Assembly: GCF_014649735.1 (NCBI RefSeq)
Contig: NZ_BMTP01000001.1
Span: 248,001-312,000, forward strand
Origin: Streptomyces lavendofoliae
GTDB lineage: Bacteria > Actinomycetota > Actinomycetes > Streptomycetales > Streptomycetaceae
Direction: 5' to 3'
DNA length: 64,000 nt
Shown here: in pieces, positions 1 to 7,392 of the stretch
How positions within the stretch are numbered: position 1 is the first letter of the stretch
How the letters are laid out: each line of letters starts with the position of its first letter
Position numbers and translations under genes: made by a program
Notes under the pieces: generated by a model
Told to the model about the DNA's origin: nothing
Databases searched by the model: none
What the model saw: only the letters and a program-made list of their open reading frames with translations

Positions 1-716
1 TGCGCGCCGAGGCGGCGGCCCAGGTGTCCGCCGCGGAGAGCGAGACGCGGCGCCTCAAGGCCCGCCTCGGCGAGGCGGAGGCCGCGCTGGAGGCCAGCCG
101 CCGGGCCACCCGCGAGGGGCGCTCGGTGGAGGACATGCGGCTGCGGCTGCTGCTGGACACCGTCCTGGAGGCGGCCCAGGGGCTGCGCCGCGAGCTGGCC
201 CTGCCGCCCGTGTCGGTGCATCCCGCGGACACCGTCGACGCGGTGGAACCGGGCCGGATGTCACCCAAGGACATCGCGGCCCGCGCCCTGTCGGAGACCG
301 ACCCGGCGCTGCTGGACCAGTTGCTGGCGCTGCCGCAGGCGCACCTGGTGGTGGACGGCTACAACGTCACCAAGACCGGCTACCCGACCATGCCGCTGGA
401 GAAGCAGCGGCTGCGGCTGCTGGGCGGCCTGTCGACGCTGGCCGCCCGGACGGGCGCGGAGGTCACCTGCGTCTTCGACGGCGCCGAACTGGCGGCCCCG
501 GTGCTGCTCGCCCCGCCGCGCGGGGTGCGGGTGCTGTTCTCCAAGCCGGGTGTCACGGCCGACGAGCTGATCCGCCAGCTGGTGCGGGCCGAGCCGCCGG
601 GGCGGCCGGTGGTGGTGGTCTCCACCGACCGCGAGGTCGCCGACGGCGTCGCCAAGTCCGGTGCGCGCCCCGTCGCGTCCGCCTTGTTGCTGAAGCGGCT
701 TTCGCGCGTCTCGTAA
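1..716 (+). CDS. NYN/YacP-type PIN-like RNA-binding/nuclease protein, 5'-truncated
   Basis: The frame is open from the window edge, so the N-terminus is missing; the GTG at 24 is internal or arbitrary. The N-terminal half visible here is an Ala/Arg/Glu-rich predicted helix or coiled coil. From about position 345 the protein carries a NYN_YacP (DUF901) domain: VVDGYNVTKTGYP, then FDGAE, TADELIR and STDREV, which supply the acidic residues of a PIN-like metal site. Family knowledge: YacP/Rae1-like proteins are ribosome- or RNA-associated endonucleases; actinobacterial members are usually annotated RNA-binding protein. It ends at TAA 714-716, 309 bp before the NlpC gene, which has its own promoter. 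Substrate cannot be inferred. Confidence 0.85.
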   Translation, partial: RAEAAAQVSAAESETRRLKARLGEAEAALEASRRATREGRSVEDMRLRLLLDTVLEAAQGLRRELALPPVSVHPADTVDAVEPGRMSPKDIAARALSETDPALLDQLLALPQAHLVVDGYNVTKTGYPTMPLEKQRLRLLGGLSTLAARTGAEVTCVFDGAELAAPVLLAPPRGVRVLFSKPGVTADELIRQLVRAEPPGRPVVVVSTDREVADGVAKSGARPVASALLLKRLSRVS

Positions 717-826
717 CTCATGGGCGCAATGCCCGGTTTGGGGAAACGTACCGTCAAGTGCCCATGACGCACCGTGGACTGTATGTAAAGAATGTGGCCC
801 CTGAGCGAGATTTTTCGCATGAGGAT

Positions 827-856
827 TTGAACTGATCACAAGATGGTCACTAGGGT
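827..856 (+). promoter_or_regulatory. Vegetative-type promoter of the first NlpC/P60 gene
   Basis: TTGAAC (827-832), an 18-bp spacer and TAGGGT (851-856) match the Streptomyces SigHrdB-type consensus. The predicted start is near 863, giving a leader of about 160 nt that contains the putative riboswitch. No transcript data are available. Confidence 0.6.
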
Positions 857-884
857 CTGGCCACGAACCTCCGCGCAGTTGATC

Positions 885-1005
885 ACTCATCGGGAGTGAC
901 AGCGGAGGAACCGCCTAATTCCGTGCGGTCCGGCCTGTTTCGCGGGGGAGCCGGGCCAGGTACGGAGCCGGGGCCCGACCCCACAGCCCGGCAGGCGGCG
1001 CAGAA
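885..1005 (+). ncRNA. Probable c-di-AMP (ydaO-type) riboswitch in the NlpC/P60 leader
   Basis: The leader has blocks that resemble the ydaO consensus in order: CGCCTAATTCCG, then CGGGGGAGCC, then a CCACAGCCCGGCAGGCGG block near 980-1000 resembling the 3' CAGC..CGUAAGCG segment. The SD-like AAGGAG follows at 1011-1016, just before the GTG. Established knowledge: in Streptomyces, ydaO-type riboswitches precede cell-wall hydrolase genes such as rpfA and bind c-di-AMP. The match is by eye, and the GGGGUGAAU block is not obvious, so this could be a diverged or different element. The complete gap 717-1025 is otherwise explained by the promoter and this leader. Confidence 0.55.
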
Positions 1006-1025
1006 GGAAGAAGGAGCTCGCCTCC

Positions 1026-2051
1026 GTGGCGTCCCACCGTCGTCCCAAGCAGCCGAGCCGCGCCCGCGTGACCGTGCTCACCGCAACCGCCGCCGCTGCC
1101 GTCGCCCTGTCCTCCCAGGCGGCTCAGGCAGACCCCAAGCCGAGCAAGACCGAGGTCAAGGCGAAGGTCGACAAGCTCCACCACGAGGCCGAGGTCGCCA
1201 CCGAGCAGTACAACCTCGCCGACGAGCAGCGCGGCAAGCTCCAGAAGGAGGTCGACGCCCTCCAGGACCAGGTCGCGCGCGGCCAGCAGGAGCTCAACGA
1301 GCTGCGCAACGGCCTCGGTTCGGTCGCCACCGCCCAGTACCGCTCCGGCGGCATGGACCCCTCGCTCCAGCTGCTGCTCTCCTCCGACCCGGACAGCTAC
1401 CTCGACAAGGCGTCCGCCGTCGACGCCATCAGCGCCAAGCAGGCCGAGGCCCTGGAGACCATCCAGGCCAAGCAGCGCACCCTGGCCCAGCAGCGCGCCG
1501 AGGCGACCACGAAGCTCGCCGGCCTCGAGGACGTGCGCAAGAACCTCGCCGAGAAGAAGAAGGCCTACCAGGCCAAGCTGGCCGAGGCGCAGCAGCTGCT
1601 CAACACCCTGACCGCCGAAGAGCGGGCCAAGATGCAGGAGCAGGAGCAGCGCGCCAGCCGGGCCGCCAGCGAGCGCGTCGAACTCGGCAACGAGGTGCCC
1701 GCCTCCCAGCGCGGCGCCGCCGCGCTCGCCGCCGCCGACACCCAGGTCGGCAAGCCGTACGTCTCCGGCGCCGAGGGCCCCAACTCGTACGACTGCTCGG
1801 GCCTGACCCAGTGGGCCTACCGCCAGGCCGGCGTGGCCATCTCCCGTACCACCTACACCCAGCACAACGACGGTGTGAAGATCGGCCGCAGCCAGCTGAA
1901 GCCGGGCGACCTCGTCTTCTTCAGCAACCTCTCGCACGTGGGCCTCTACGCCGGCAACGGCCAGGTGCTGCACGCCCCCTACCCGGGAACGGTCGTGCGC
2001 TACGAGGCGATCGAGTACCTCGGCGACTTCCAGTTCGGCGTGCGCATCTGA
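1026..2051 (+). CDS. Secreted NlpC/P60 peptidoglycan hydrolase with coiled-coil N-terminus
   Basis: A 341-aa secreted D,L-endopeptidase-type protein expected to cut peptide stems in peptidoglycan. A basic N-terminus and hydrophobic stretch ending at SSQAAQA (about residue 37) form a signal peptide. Residues about 40-220 are charged and heptad-like, matching the coiled-coil regulatory region of RipA-type hydrolases. The C-terminal NlpC/P60 domain has Cys257 (YDCSG), His304 (LSHVG) and a second His at 316 (LHAP). The GTG start at 1026 is supported by the AAGGAG at 1011-1016 and by the near-identical VASHRR N-terminus of the next gene. It has its own promoter and probable c-di-AMP riboswitch, so expression is likely tied to cell-wall homeostasis. 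Confidence 0.93.
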   Translation: MASHRRPKQPSRARVTVLTATAAAAVALSSQAAQADPKPSKTEVKAKVDKLHHEAEVATEQYNLADEQRGKLQKEVDALQDQVARGQQELNELRNGLGSVATAQYRSGGMDPSLQLLLSSDPDSYLDKASAVDAISAKQAEALETIQAKQRTLAQQRAEATTKLAGLEDVRKNLAEKKKAYQAKLAEAQQLLNTLTAEERAKMQEQEQRASRAASERVELGNEVPASQRGAAALAAADTQVGKPYVSGAEGPNSYDCSGLTQWAYRQAGVAISRTTYTQHNDGVKIGRSQLKPGDLVFFSNLSHVGLYAGNGQVLHAPYPGTVVRYEAIEYLGDFQFGVRI

Positions 2052-2133
2052 CCCCCGTGCCCGTCCGCACACCTTTGACGCGCCCGAACCCCGCGCCCGA
2101 TCGGGTGGTTCGCCGCTCTCCAAGCTGACGCTC

Positions 2134-2169
2134 CGCCCCGCCGGTGACCTTGTGGTCTCGGGCGGGGCG
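2134..2169 (+). terminator. Hairpin between the two NlpC/P60 genes
   Basis: CGCCCCGCC (2134-2142) pairs perfectly with GGCGGGGCG (2161-2169), giving a 9-bp stem of almost pure GC. There is no T-tract, as is common for Streptomyces terminators. It may separate the transcripts of the two paralogues. Confidence 0.5.
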
Positions 2170-2298
2170 CCGTTGTTCGACGCCCGTACGGTCGCTGGCC
2201 GCGGTGTGATCGCCCGGCTACTGTCTGGCGCGCAACAGCCGCACGGCCGGTACGGCATCGGCCGCACGGCCTCACGTCAGCGGAAGGGAGCGCGGTTC

Positions 2299-3327
2299 GT
2301 GGCGTCCCATCGCCGGTCCCCGTCGTCCTCGTCATCGGTGCTCTCCCGGAGCGCGAAGGCCACCGTCCTCTCCGCCGCGGCGGTGACCGCCGCCGCGTTC
2401 GGCGCCACCCCGTCGAGCGCCGACCCCGGCACGGAGAGGCGGACCGCCCGCGCCGAGGTCGACCGGCTCTACGCGCAGGCGGAGCAGGCCACCGAGGGCT
2501 TCAACAAGGCGGACGAGCGCGCCGGCGTGCTCCGCGAGCAGGTCTCCCAGGTGCAGGACGGCGTCGCCCGCGGGCAGGAGCGGATCAACCGGATGCGCGG
2601 CGCGCTCGGCGCCGTCGCCGGAGCGCAGTACCGGTCGGGCGGCATGGACCCCGCGCTCGCGCTGCTGCTCTCCGAGGACCCCGACACCTACCTCGACAAG
2701 GCCGCCGCCCTCGACCGGATCAGCGAACGGCAGGCCACGGCCCTCACCGAACTCCGGCGCGCCCAGCGGGACCTGGCCCAGCAGCGCGCCGAAGCCGGCC
2801 GGCTGCTCGCCGAACTGGAGCGCAGCCGCGCCGCGGTGGCGCTCCACAAGCGCACCGTCGAGCGGAAGCTCGCCGCGGCGCGGGCCCTGCTCAACTCCCT
2901 GCCCGCCGAGGAGCGCGACGCCTTCGGCCGCGCCTCCCGCTCCGGCCGCGACGACCCCCTGCCCGGCGGCGAAGCCGTGTCGGGGCGCGCCGCCGCCGCG
3001 GTGGCCGCCGCCCGCTCCGCCCTCGGCAAGCCGTACGTGTGGGGCGCCAACGGCCCCTCCGGATTCGACTGCTCGGGCCTGATGCAGTGGTCGTACGCAC
3101 AGGCGGGCGTCGGTCTTCCGCGCACCTCGCAGGCCCAGCGCCACGCCGGGCGGCACGTCCCGCTGTCCGAGGCGCGCCCCGGCGACCTGGTGACCTACCG
3201 GGACGACGCCAGCCACGTCGGGATGTACGTCGGTGACGGCCAAGTGGTGCACGCCCCCTACCCGGGCGCGTCCGTGCGCTACGACCCGGTGGGGATGATG
3301 CCCGTCAACGCGGTCACCCGGGTCTGA
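2299..3327 (+). CDS. Second secreted NlpC/P60 hydrolase (tandem paralogue)
   Basis: A 342-aa paralogue of the preceding gene with the same layout: signal peptide ending near SSA, a long charged coiled-coil region containing AQYRSGGMDPAL, and a C-terminal NlpC/P60 domain with Cys258 (FDCSG), His306 (ASHVG) and His318 (VVHAP). I chose the GTG at 2299, not the upstream in-frame GTG at 2152, because its product VASHRRSP aligns with the neighbour's VASHRRPK. SD-like GGAAGGGAG lies at 2281-2289. The upstream gap has no riboswitch-like sequence, so the tandem copies are probably regulated differently. It precedes a lipoprotein by 28 bp and may be co-transcribed with it. Confidence 0.92.
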   Translation: MASHRRSPSSSSSVLSRSAKATVLSAAAVTAAAFGATPSSADPGTERRTARAEVDRLYAQAEQATEGFNKADERAGVLREQVSQVQDGVARGQERINRMRGALGAVAGAQYRSGGMDPALALLLSEDPDTYLDKAAALDRISERQATALTELRRAQRDLAQQRAEAGRLLAELERSRAAVALHKRTVERKLAAARALLNSLPAEERDAFGRASRSGRDDPLPGGEAVSGRAAAAVAAARSALGKPYVWGANGPSGFDCSGLMQWSYAQAGVGLPRTSQAQRHAGRHVPLSEARPGDLVTYRDDASHVGMYVGDGQVVHAPYPGASVRYDPVGMMPVNAVTRV

Positions 3328-3355
3328 CCGCGAGCACGGCCGTAGGATCGGGAGG

Positions 3356-4477
3356 ATGCGGGTCCACAGACGTACGGCGGGGGCGGTGCTCGGCCTGCTC
3401 CTGCTCGTCGGCGGCTGTACGGGCGGGGCGCCGCGACCCCCGCTGGACCCGGCCCCGCTCCAGGCGGCGGCCGACCGGCGCGCCGCCGAGGTGCGTGCGA
3501 GGGACCTGGCCGGGGTGCCGCTCGACTCCTGGGCGTACCGGGTGATCGAGGCGCGGCGGGACGGCGACGGCCGGGCGACCGCGCGGGCCGAGCTGAGCTA
3601 CCGCGTCGCCGGGTACGACAGCGGACCGGTGACCGGCGAGCGGGCGCTCGTGCTGACGCGGCGGGACGGCCGCTGGCGCGTGACGTCGGACCGGCCCGCC
3701 CGGGGCGAGGCCCCGCAGCTGTGGGAGCAGGGCGACGTCGACGTCGTCCGGGGCAGGCGGAGCCTCGTCCTGGGCGTCGGGCAGGACGCCGCGCGGCTGC
3801 GCTCCGTCGCCGCGGCCGCCGACCGCGCTGTGCCCGCCGTGTCGGACGCCTGGCCCGGGGGCTGGGCGCGGCGGGTCGTGGTGCTGGTGCCGGGCTCGCT
3901 CACGGCGATGGGCGCGCTGCTGGGCGAACCGGCGGCGGGGTACCGGGGGATCGCCGCGGTCACCACGGGCCGGGTGGGCGGCGGGCCGGGCGCCCCGGCG
4001 GACCGGGTGATCGTCAACCCGGAGGCGTACGCGCGACTGGGCGGGTTCGGGCAGCGCTTCGTGCTCGCCCACGAGACGACCCACGTCGCCACCCGGACGC
4101 ACACCTCCGCGGCCACGCCGCTGTGGCTGTCGGAGGGCTTCGCCGACTGGGTCGCCTACCGCGGCACGTCCCGCCAGCCCGCCCAGGCCGTGCCCGAGCT
4201 GCGCGACGCCGTCCGCGCGGGCGCCGTCCCGGCCGCCCTGCCGACGGACGGCGACTTCTCCTTCGCCTCCGACCCCGGCGCGCTGGCCCGCGCCTACGGG
4301 GGCGGCTGGCTGGCCTGCGAGCTGATCGCCGAGCGCTGGGGCGAGGCGAAGCTGCGGGACCTGTACCGCGCGACGGGGACGCACGGGGTGGAGCGGGCCC
4401 TCGGCGAGGTGCTGTCGACCACCCCGGCGGCCTTCACCGCACAGTGGCGGGATCACCTGCGGGAGCGGCTGGGGTGA
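3356..4477 (+). CDS. Lipoprotein with HExxH metallopeptidase motif
   Basis: A 373-aa exported lipoprotein with a lipobox ending LLVGGC (Cys21). The C-terminal half carries HETTH (about residue 238), followed by WLSEGFADW about 20 residues later. This is the HExxH + E arrangement of gluzincin-like peptidase-MA proteins, so a zinc-dependent hydrolase on the outer face of the membrane is likely; the substrate is unknown. The N-terminal domain resembles a generic lipoprotein fold. It lies 28 bp behind the second NlpC gene on the same strand, and its 3' end overlaps the convergent GT87 gene by 44 bp. Catalytic activity is inferred only from the motif. Confidence 0.82.
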   Translation: MRVHRRTAGAVLGLLLLVGGCTGGAPRPPLDPAPLQAAADRRAAEVRARDLAGVPLDSWAYRVIEARRDGDGRATARAELSYRVAGYDSGPVTGERALVLTRRDGRWRVTSDRPARGEAPQLWEQGDVDVVRGRRSLVLGVGQDAARLRSVAAAADRAVPAVSDAWPGGWARRVVVLVPGSLTAMGALLGEPAAGYRGIAAVTTGRVGGGPGAPADRVIVNPEAYARLGGFGQRFVLAHETTHVATRTHTSAATPLWLSEGFADWVAYRGTSRQPAQAVPELRDAVRAGAVPAALPTDGDFSFASDPGALARAYGGGWLACELIAERWGEAKLRDLYRATGTHGVERALGEVLSTTPAAFTAQWRDHLRERLG

Positions 4478-5729
4478 CGTCGGGCCGGCGCGGCCCGGCG
4501 GTCTGCGCCGGTACGGTGGCCCGCTCGCCCTCTCGCAGGCGCGGCTCGGTGACCGTCCGGCGCCACAGCTCACGGCACGCGGTGAGCGTGGCGGCGACGA
4601 GGAGGCCGTTGCGCACGGTGAGCAGCGTGATGCCCCACAGGTCGCTGTGCACGACGTGGGTGAACCAGATCGGGAACTCCAGCAGCGTCACGCCCGTCGC
4701 CGCCAGGACCATCTTGGCGGGGCGGGCCATCCGGCTGGAGCGGAACACCAGGCACACCGCCGCCAGCCCGACCAGCCAGATCATGTACTGGGGGCTGATC
4801 ACCCGGCTGGTGGTGGTGAACAGCAGCACGGCAGCGAACGCGGCGTCGGCCGCCGTCGTCGTACCGAACTCGCGGGCCCGCAGCCGCCACACCAGCAGCC
4901 AGCCGAACGCGGCCACCGTCAGCGCCAGCGCGGCGGTGGAGACCACCGGCACGTACGGGCCGAGGAACTCCACCGACCCGTAGTTCAGCAGCACCCGCCC
5001 CTCCCAGCCGAAGTTCCGCGCCACGTGGAAGACCAGGGAGCCCAGCGACTCCACCTCGGTGCCCCGGTCCCGCTGGAAGGTCAGGAACGCCAGCGCCCCC
5101 GGCATCGCCGCCATGCAGGCCAGCAGCACCAGCGCCCCGGTGACCGCGGCGGCGGTCCAGGAGCGCCGGGTGACGGTGCCGCGCCGGGTGCCCACCAGCA
5201 GCAGCGCCGGCCAGACCTTCAGCAGCGCGCCCGCCCCGGCCAGCGCGCCCAGCAGGCGCGGGTGCCGGACCCCGGCCAGCAGCGCGGCGACCGCGACGGC
5301 GGTGACCATCAGGTCGTAGCGCGCGTACGCCGTCGGGCCGAGCAGCGGGACGCCCGCGACCCAGACCCACGCCCCCGACAGGCACTTTCCGGGACGCCGT
5401 CCCGCGTACAGCAGCAGGCCGAAGACGACCGCGTCGCTGACGAACGCGAGGACGAAGAAGGCGGAGGCGTAGTCCAGGAACGGCAGCAGGCCGGGGGACA
5501 GCACGGCGAGCGCGGCGGCCGGCGGGTACTGCCAGGTGACGTCGTCCAGCGGGTACGTGCCGGTGCGCAGCACGTCGTACCAGCCCTGGTAGATCACCGA
5601 GACGTCGCTCGTGACGTCCGGTCCGGGCAGGACGAGGACCTTGAAGACCAGGAGCAGCAGCAGTGCTCTGGTCACGAGCCATATGCCGACGACAGGGAGC
5701 GGGAGCCGGGTGCCGCTGGGGCCCTTCAT
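4434..5729 (-). CDS. Polytopic GT87-like (DUF2029) glycosyltransferase
   Basis: A 431-aa membrane protein with about ten hydrophobic segments. After the first helix comes DVSVIYQGWYDVLRTGTYPLDDVTWQYPP, with the acidic and W-Y-P residues typical of the first periplasmic loop in GT-C/GT87 enzymes. These use polyprenyl-phosphate sugars outside the membrane. I began at ATG 5729 (MKGPSGTR) because upstream sequence lacks hydrophobic character. It is divergent from a PimB-like cytoplasmic mannosyltransferase across about 100 bp, so a role in mannolipid or glycan assembly is plausible but unproven. Its last 44 bp overlap the 3' end of the lipoprotein gene on the other strand. Confidence 0.85.
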   Translation of the reverse strand: MKGPSGTRLPLPVVGIWLVTRALLLLLVFKVLVLPGPDVTSDVSVIYQGWYDVLRTGTYPLDDVTWQYPPAAALAVLSPGLLPFLDYASAFFVLAFVSDAVVFGLLLYAGRRPGKCLSGAWVWVAGVPLLGPTAYARYDLMVTAVAVAALLAGVRHPRLLGALAGAGALLKVWPALLLVGTRRGTVTRRSWTAAAVTGALVLLACMAAMPGALAFLTFQRDRGTEVESLGSLVFHVARNFGWEGRVLLNYGSVEFLGPYVPVVSTAALALTVAAFGWLLVWRLRAREFGTTTAADAAFAAVLLFTTTSRVISPQYMIWLVGLAAVCLVFRSSRMARPAKMVLAATGVTLLEFPIWFTHVVHSDLWGITLLTVRNGLLVAATLTACRELWRRTVTEPRLREGERATVPAQTAGPRRPDVTPAAPAGDPATVR

Positions 5730-5828
5730 GCAAACCTCGTCCGGGTGGGTGGGTGGTCTGGGGTCGTGGTGCCGGGCGGGACTGTGCGGGAGCGGTGGAG
5801 CGGCGCCGTTCGGTACTGTCGGCATGCG

Positions 5829-6971
5829 ATGCACAAGACCTTGATCGTAACCAACGACTTTCCGCCCAGACCCGGCGGGATTCAGGCGTTTCTGCACAAC
5901 ATGGCGCTCAGACTCGATCCCGAACGGATCGTGGTCTACGCCTCCACGTGGAAGCGCGGCCGGGAGGGGACCGAGGCGACCGCCTTGTTCGACGCCGAGC
6001 AGCCGTTCACGGTTGTCCGCGACCCCACGACCATGTTGTTGCCCACACCGCGCGTGACCAAGCGGGCGGCCGGCCTGCTGCGCGAGCACGGCTGCGAGTC
6101 GGTCTGGTTCGGCGCGGCGGCCCCGCTGGGCCTCATGGCCCCGGCGCTGCGCCGGGCCGGCGCGCGGCGGATCGTCGCCACCACACACGGCCACGAGGCG
6201 GGGTGGGCGCAGCTCCCGGGCTCCCGGGCGCTGCTGCGGCGGATCGGCGAGGGCACGGACACGATCACCTACCTCGGCGAGTACACGCGCTCCCGCATCG
6301 CGGCGGCGCTGACGCCCGGGGCGGCCGGGCGGATGGTGCAACTGCCGCCGGGGGTCGACGAGAAGACGTTCCACCCCGGCTCGGGCGGCGGCGCCGTCCG
6401 GGAACGCCTGGGCCTGGCCGGCCGGCCGGTCGTGGTGTGCGTCTCGCGGCTGGTCCCGCGCAAGGGGCAGGACACCCTGATCAGGGCCATGCCCGCGATC
6501 CTCGCGCGGGTGCCGGACGCGGTGCTGCTGATCGTCGGCGGCGGCCCCTACGAGAAGGACCTGCGCCGGCTCGCCGACGTGACGGGTGTGGCGGGATCCG
6601 TACGGTTCACGGGTGCGGTGCCGTGGGAAGAGCTCCCGGCGCACTACGGGGCCGGTGACGTCTTCGCGATGCCCTGCCGCACACGGCGGGGCGGGCTGGA
6701 CGTCGAGGGCCTCGGCATCGTGTACCTGGAGGCGTCCGCGACCGGGCTCCCGGTCGTCGCGGGCGACTCCGGCGGCGCGCCGGACGCCGTCCTGGACGGC
6801 GAGACGGGCTGGGTGGTGCGCGGCGATGCGCCGGCCGAGTCCGCCGACCGGATCGTCACCCTGCTCGAGGACCCCGAGCTGCGGCGCCGGATGGGGGAGC
6901 GGGGCCGGGCGTGGGTCGAGGAGAAGTGGCGCTGGGACCTGCTGGCGGAGGAGCTGAGGCGGCTCCTGTGA
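5829..6971 (+). CDS. GT4 glycosyltransferase, PimB-like mannosyltransferase
   Basis: A 380-aa GT-B retaining glycosyltransferase. The N-terminal domain begins TLIVTNDFPPRPGGIQ with the glycine-rich acceptor loop. The C-terminal donor domain has VSRLVPRKGQDTLI and DVEGLGIVYLEASATGLPVVAGDSGG, including the E-x7-E donor motif of GT4. Actinobacterial homologues are phosphatidylinositol mannoside mannosyltransferases (PimB'), using GDP-mannose at the inner membrane face. ATG 5829 gives the expected N-terminus. It is divergent from the GT87 gene and convergent with an acyl-CoA ligase, consistent with a lipoglycan/envelope neighbourhood. Exact acceptor is inferred only. Confidence 0.85.
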   Translation: MHKTLIVTNDFPPRPGGIQAFLHNMALRLDPERIVVYASTWKRGREGTEATALFDAEQPFTVVRDPTTMLLPTPRVTKRAAGLLREHGCESVWFGAAAPLGLMAPALRRAGARRIVATTHGHEAGWAQLPGSRALLRRIGEGTDTITYLGEYTRSRIAAALTPGAAGRMVQLPPGVDEKTFHPGSGGGAVRERLGLAGRPVVVCVSRLVPRKGQDTLIRAMPAILARVPDAVLLIVGGGPYEKDLRRLADVTGVAGSVRFTGAVPWEELPAHYGAGDVFAMPCRTRRGGLDVEGLGIVYLEASATGLPVVAGDSGGAPDAVLDGETGWVVRGDAPAESADRIVTLLEDPELRRRMGERGRAWVEEKWRWDLLAEELRRLL

Positions 6972-7076
6972 CGAGCCACCCCGCACGGCGCCCGTCGGGA
7001 CGCAGTCGCGGGGCCGTACGACGGGGGGTCGCGTGGCCGGGGCGCGCTTCGCGGGCGGCGGCGCCGGGACGCGGTG

Positions 7077-7168
7077 GGCACGCGGCGCTGTGCGTCACGG
7101 GCACGCGGCGCTGTGCGTGACAGGCACGCGGCGCTGTGCGTGACAGGCACGCGGCGCTGTGCGTCACG
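7077..7168. repeat. Four tandem 23-bp repeats
   Basis: Four contiguous units begin GGCACGCGGCGCTGTGCGT at 7077, 7100, 7123 and 7146. Units differ only in the last bases (CACG or GACA). Unit junctions form the inverted repeat GCGTG-ACAGG-CACGC, so the array could fold into serial hairpins and may act as a bidirectional terminator. Confidence 0.9.
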
Positions 7169-7312
7169 CGCGCGGGGAGGGGTGTGGCGGCGAGGCTGCG
7201 CGGTGGGCGTGGGGCCGCGCCGCGGGCGTGGGCGACGTCCCGCACGCCGCCGTCCCCGGGGGACGGGGGGTGCGTTCCGGGGAGGGGGACGGGGACGGGG
7301 ATACGCAACTGA

Positions 7313-7344
7313 CGGGCGCACGGGCGCACGGGCGCACGGGCGCA
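7313..7344. repeat. Four tandem CGGGCGCA 8-mers
   Basis: Perfect 8-bp units at 7313, 7321, 7329 and 7337 form a microsatellite-like array just after a G-run cluster and about 50 bp from the acyl-CoA ligase stop. Confidence 0.9.
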
Positions 7345-7392
7345 CGGGCCGAGCGGGGTGCCGGTCCGGTGGCCGGCTGACCGGCCGGCCGG

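Larger units (their letters stand above)
6972..7392. other. Convergent intergenic region with tandem repeats and G-runs
   Basis: This 421-bp gap lies between two converging genes. It contains four 23-bp tandem repeats (7077-7168), a four-tract G-run cluster (7279-7300) and four 8-bp repeats (7313-7344). I see no credible coding sequence; overlapping frames here are GC-bias artefacts made of Arg/Gly/Ala. Confidence 0.8.

Noticed and set aside
915..2267. 450-codon minus-strand frame over the first NlpC gene
   Set aside because: Leu/Gly/Val-rich shadow of a coiled-coil gene; no start signal or domain.
7077..7168. CRISPR array
   Set aside because: The repeats are directly adjacent with no spacers, and no cas gene is nearby.
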